Part shown: one piece after another, positions 59,664 to 64,000 of the stretch | How the letters are laid out: each line of letters begins with the position of its first letter | Position numbering within the stretch: position 1 is the first letter of the stretch | Assembly (NCBI GenBank): GCA_030847615.1 | Contig: JAUMIR010000004.1 | Location: 74,989,001-75,053,000, forward strand | DNA: 64,000 bases | Direction of reading: 5' to 3' | From: Gambelia wislizenii | Lineage: Eukaryota; Chordata; Lepidosauria; Squamata; Crotaphytidae | The notes under the pieces: generated by a model | Database searches by the model: none | What the model was told of the DNA's origin: nothing | What the model saw: the letters and a program-made list of their open reading frames with translations, nothing else | Made by a program: the position numbers and the translations under genes

Positions 59664-60834
59664 CAGTGGTCCCCAAACTTTTTAGCTCCAGGGACCAATT
59701 TCATGGAAGACCATTTTTCCAGGGACCAGGGGGATCCAAAAATGTGGGCCCTTCAAAAGGATCCAAGAGCTCCTTTTTATGAAAAACCCTTCTATCCCAT
59801 TTTTTCTCTTGGACCCCATTTCAAGTTTAGCCACCATATACTGAATAGACTCTAGAACTATTTATTTATTTGTTTATTGCATTTATATGCCACCCTTCTC
59901 CTGGTGTGGGATCCAAGGTGGCTCACAAACAATAAAACATTTCTTTAAAGCATACCAATAAAATTAAAATGCAAGCAAAATGTTGCCATTTTTAGAAATA
60001 ATACATTAAACAATATAAAATAATTTAAAAACACAGAAAAGTTAAAGCTAGAATACCCACCGCCATAAGAAGGCTTCCTGCAAGGAAACCTCTTTCAGCC
60101 CAAAGGCAAAATTCAATTTCAAGGAATTTCACGTGGGCCACGCTTCACTGGTGGGCAAAGGGGGGGAATCTCACCTCCTCTCCCTTTTTGAAACAGCTTT
60201 CCATCTGCTTGCTTCTTAAAATCCATCGCTGGTGGCAAAGGGAAGGCAGTGACCATCAGGGGGCCACTTGGAAAAGGGGGGGGGGATCCTAGTCAGCTCC
60301 TGCCTTCCCTTTGCAGCTAGCATCCGAACCAGAGACCCCTGGCAGGAAGGATAAAGGTTTTTCACACCTAATATCCAAATGAGTCCTTCTCAGATAAAAA
60401 CAGTGTGGGTGTCTTTACACACAAAAAGATCACTGTGACTTACTGGAGGGAGGCTGGAGTGAACAGCTACTGCCTGGCATAGACGAGAAGGTTGATTTCT
60501 GTGTCTTCTCTTCTCTGCCCCTTCAAGCAGCAGCCAGACAGCCAGGCTGAGAGAGAGGCTGCTGTAGCTTCCCACCAAGACAGCCTCATGGTGCATGTGT
60601 GATAATCTTTTTGCAAGGTTTTTGCAAGCTCTGCAAGGCTTTTTGCAAACCTTTTGAAAGCTGTTAGCTCCCCTTCAAGCATTGCTGCTTGAAGGGGAAC
60701 GAACAGAGCTTGTGAAAAGCAGCAACCAGGCAGCTAGGCTCAGGCTGACTGCCAACTGGACACCTCACACGCGGCCCGGTCCCTAACAGACCATGGACCA
60801 CTACCGGTCCAGGGACTGGTGGTTGGGACCCCTG
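59664..60834. mobile_element. hAT DNA transposon (non-autonomous) with target duplication
   Basis: The ends CAGTGGTCCCCAAACTTTTT and GTGGTTGGGACCCCTG are inverted. The 8-bp flanks CCCTAAGC and TCCTAAGC agree at 7 of 8 bases, as expected for hAT. Inner GTCCAGGGACTGGTGG and CTCCAGGGACC blocks are familiar from vertebrate hAT elements. A LINE-like tail (59858-60060) is nested inside. No transposase is seen. Confidence 0.75.
59858..60060 (+). repeat. LINE-like 3' tail fragment nested in hAT element
   Basis: A TTTATTTATT run leads into TTTATATGCCACCCTTCTCC and CCAAGGTGGCTCACAA, a dispersed squamate repeat. The same motif recurs near 41581-41640. Parent family uncertain (CR1/L2 group possible). 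Confidence 0.45.
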
Positions 60835-61071
60835 TCCTAAGCAACTTTCCTCTGTCTCCATAGGCTAGTAGCTGGTTCCCTTAAGGTACAAGTAGGGGGC
60901 TGTGTTCCACCTCTAGTATTGTGATAAGATTCAACTATCAGTATGATTGGGTGTTGTATATGGAAGGGGGTTCCATCTTGTTCTTGGTCTAAGGTGTCAA
61001 AATGCCCTGGACTAGCCCTGCTACCTAACTCATCTTAATTTATCTACTGCCAGCATCAGTGCTGTACATGT

Positions 61072-61296
61072 TGTTGTTGTGTGCCTTCAAGTTGTTTCTG
61101 ACTTATGCCAATCGTAAGGCAAACCTATCACAGAGTTTCTTGGCAAGATTTGTTCAGAGGGGGGTTGTCTTTGCCTTCTTCTGAGGCTGAGAGAGTGTGA
61201 CTTGCTCAAGGTCACCCAGTGGGTTTCCATGGCTAAGTGGGGATTCGAACTCTGGCCTCAAGTCCAATGCGCAACCCACCACACCAGTCTGGCTCT
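61072..61296 (-). mobile_element. CORE-SINE, full-length
   Basis: This copy has the tail (GTTGTTGTGTGCCTTCAAGT), the core (CTTGCTCAAGGTCACCCAGT) and the tRNA-like head with B box inverse GGGGATTCGAAC. It is the most complete copy here. Confidence 0.8.
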
Positions 61297-61927
61297 CACT
61301 ATAACAAACAGGTTAATCAGTGCTACTCCCTGATCAAAGAGTTTGTGAGGCAACTAGAAGAAAAATCTGGGACTGAGCAATAAATAAATAAATAAATAAA
61401 TGTCACATACTAGTGGGACTGTAGAAAACCAAGAGGTCACTGAGTAAAGTTACCATACTTTAAAAATGCTAAGCTGACCTGATAGTCTGGTTCTTCCACT
61501 CTATGTTGGTTTCCAAAGAACTTTAGTGACAAGAACCTAAATCTAATTGCTAACCCTAGGAAGAACCACTGATTCAACTGCTGAATGGTAAGCCAGCATG
61601 TTGCAGAAGAGCCAGTATAGTTTGAATATTGGGCTAGGAGGCTTATCACACAAGGAAGTAAAACAACAGTGCAGCCAGTATGTTTTACCTTCCATTCTGC
61701 CTTACTGCATGGCATTGGTAGTCAGCTGTTCTTCCATTCTGATCCCATGGGAGACAGTGATAAATACAAATCTTTTTTCTAATAGATTTTTCCAGTTAGA
61801 AAAAAAGACTTGCTTTTACCACCATCTTCCACGGGACCAGAATGGGAGAACAGCTGGGGAATGCCAACATCGTATGATAAGGCAAAATGTTCCAGCTGCA
61901 CTGCTACTTTACTTGCTCATGTGATAA

Positions 61928-62110
61928 GATGCTAGGACACCAGACAGCCAGGGTTCAAATCCCATTTACCCTTGGAAACTCACTGGGTGATCTTTGGTAA
62001 GTTTTAGTCTCTGAGCCTCAGAAGAAAGCAGTAGCAAACCACTTCAAAATAAATCTTGCCAAGAAAACCCTAGGTTCCCATAAGTCATGTTGAAGGCACA
62101 TAAGAACAAG
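61928..62110 (+). mobile_element. CORE-SINE, plus strand
   Basis: The head with B box GGGTTCAAATCCC is followed by CACTGGGTGATCTTTGGTAA and CTTGCCAAGAAAACCCTAGG, ending in TTGAAGGCACATAAGAACA. Confidence 0.75.
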
Positions 62111-62436
62111 AAGTCCACACATCCTATTGACTCTCTAGGTCTGCTCTAGATAGGGCTTGTGATCAGATTGTAGCCAAAGTGCAGTTCTCCAGATTTCTTG
62201 GAATACAGCTCTTAACATTCCTCGCCATTTGGCTATACTGGCTGGGTAGGCTGGGAGTTGTAGTTTAGTAGCTTAACAACATCTGATCAGTACAAGCCTA
62301 ACAACAACACATGGTTTATCACTCCAATTTAAATGTGTGTTTGATTCTCAAGCACTAGGGCTGCAGAGATAGGGAAACAGCAAGCAATAGCAAAGTAGCT
62401 AAGTCATAGCAAAAGCCATTAAAAAGCACAATCCTA

Positions 62437-63040
62437 GGGCTTGTCTACACAAAATAGCAAGTCGCAGCAGCTGCAACCTGTCTTAATGGTTTTACGGCCC
62501 CCATAAACTTTGCGCCTGTAGCCGAGACAGCAGCCGCAAGTGGATTACTTGCATTTTTAAATCTGCCGCCAAACTTTTTTTAAAAACTACTTCTATGGTG
62601 CACATAAGCGATATTCCACCTTTCCAAAAAGAGAGAGAGAGAGAGAAAGATAACACAAATCCCCATTTTATCACCTTAGCAATCACTTAGCAATCACTTA
62701 GCAATCACTTGCTAAGGCAAAAATCCAACATGGTGGCAGCGGGTGCTTGTCCTGTAACCAAGGCCTGCCTCCTGTGTTCATCCAGCTGATCAGGTTTGTA
62801 CTTTGTCTTGTATGGGGAAGCGATTCATGTCAAATTGCTTATCTTAACCAGCGATAATGCACATATCACTGGAGCTTTTTTAAAAAGTCGGGGAAAGCTA
62901 CAAATGCTTTCCTTGTGTACTTTTTTGCTCTTTTTGGCACTCCTCCTTCACAATACAATGAGACAATGTGGGAGTCCATTAAGATAGCTCATTTTCTGAG
63001 CGAATTCTGTGAGGAGTATTTTCACCGTGTAGACAACCCC
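62437..63040. mobile_element. hAT-like MITE with GGGCTTGTCTACAC termini
   Basis: The left end GGGCTTGTCTACAC is inverted at the right end as CGTGTAGACAACCCC. It belongs to the same terminal-repeat family as 26951-27475 but has a different interior. Confidence 0.6.
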
Positions 63041-63654
63041 CTGTTCATCTCTACTTAGAAGTAAATTTCATTGAGGTCAAAGGTTCCAGGTAGCAATGCA
63101 TAGGATTGCAACTGTGTGTTTATATTATATGTTATGTTTATATGTTAATTTTGTTGTTCCCCATCTAGATTCACAGGGAGAGTCGGGTAAGTATTATTAT
63201 TATTATTATTATTACATAAACTCCTTAGGAGTAATGATCTACACATAGGAATGTTGCTGAAAAAATAAAATCACCATCAAGGTTCTTTTCCCCATTACAG
63301 TATTAACATTGCTAGACTAGAACTGCAGACCTCTGTTGCAGCACATCCTTAGTAATGGGTTGAAACCAGCACTGAGTGGTTACTTTTTGAACTACAGTAC
63401 AACTACAGACAGACCTTAGCAGTATAAAATAAGCAAAAATAAATCATGTTTTAAATGTATTTTAAACTGTTTTTAACTATCTGTCTTTAATAGTACAGTA
63501 CTGTACTGCTATTCAATTGTGGGTTGTTGTTTTTTTAAAAAAATTGCAATACTGTATAACATTTAACACAACATGTATTTTAAATTCTTGTAAGGCACTT
63601 TGGGTGGGGGCGAGGAGGAGGTTGGGTCTACATTAAAGAAATAAGCAAAACACA

Positions 63655-64000
63655 CCAGTGTGTGAAGTTGAAGGCTTTTACAGCCGGCATCCATAGGTTT
63701 TCCATGTTTTTTTTCTGGGCTGTGAGGCCGTGTTCTGGAAGAATTTATTCCTGACGTTTTGCCTGCATCTGTGACTGCCATCTTCAGAGAATGGTGGTGT
63801 GTGGGTGTGTGGGGTTTATATACTGTGAGTTCCTGTTGGAGAGGATATGCAAATGTGTGTATTTGAATGACTAATTCCTGGGGGGGAGATATATGAGGAG
63901 GATTAGTGTCTGTTTGGCTAATGGTCCATTGTCTGCTGGAAATCCCCCTGTCCCTGGGTGAAGTTCATTTGCATGTGTTAACTCACAGTATATAAACCCT
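63655..64000 (-). mobile_element. Dispersed squamate repeat, inverted copy reaching the window edge
   Basis: The inverse of 38400-38660: GTGAAGTTGAAGGCTTTTAC, CGTTTTGCCTGCATCTGTGA and TAGTGTCTGTTTGGCTAATG are present. CACAGTATATAAACCC-type sequence occurs twice (63808-63830 as its inverse context and 63983-63999), so the copy may have a duplicated terminus continuing beyond the window. Confidence 0.6.

Noticed and set aside
61200..61296. tRNA gene suggested by A- and B-box-like sequences
   Set aside because: The sequence does not fold into a complete tRNA and continues into the MIR-like core; it is the head of a SINE.
63169..63186. An 18-bp segment with a good acceptor (CATCTAG) and donor (GTAAGT) that could be a mini-exon
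   Set aside because: No neighbouring exon or protein similarity was found, and chance AG...GTAAGT pairs are common in 64 kb.

Overview
The window is vertebrate nuclear DNA, almost certainly from a squamate reptile and probably an iguanian-type lizard. The inference rests on spliced vertebrate genes together with tRNA-headed CORE-SINEs, a 5S rRNA-headed SINE chimera, a near full-length L1, many palindromic hAT-like and Tigger-like MITEs, and a U2-targeting non-LTR element. I could not run a search to fix the species.

The protein-coding content is two tandem, same-strand copies of the acidic mammalian chitinase gene (CHIA, GH18). Copy 1 spans 11577-24279 and copy 2 spans 40906-52036. Each has 11 coding exons; exons 1-10 have identical lengths in the two copies (25, 30, 202, 57, 166, 125, 124, 186, 120 and 142 bp), and all splice sites are GT-AG. 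Copy 1 encodes 495 residues and copy 2 encodes 478. Both keep the signal peptide, the catalytic D136/D138/E140, the AMCase-type residues R145, H208, H269, Y212, D213 and W360, and the six-cysteine chitin-binding domain. They differ mainly in the Ser/Gly/Pro linker. Each has a TATA box 46-47 bp upstream of the ATG. The expected role is secreted, probably gastric, digestion of chitin.

Layout: 1-4000 holds SINE fragments and a Tigger-like MITE swollen by a GC-rich minisatellite. 4027-9557 is a roughly 5.5 kb L1 on the minus strand with a 10-bp target duplication and decayed ORF1/ORF2. 9568-11500 is the 5' flank of copy 1. 24.3-40.8 kb is a gene-free, MITE-rich spacer. 52.1-64 kb is repeat-rich.

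The most unusual locus is 53.4-57.6 kb, on the minus strand. A nearly complete U2 snRNA gene is cut at about nucleotide 40 by a decayed non-LTR retrotransposon with a restriction-like endonuclease (Utopia type). The U2 copy appears to retain octamer/DSE, PSE and 3'-box-like signals, so it may be a real gene that was knocked out. A 504-bp solo LTR with a perfect 5-bp duplication is nested inside the retrotransposon.
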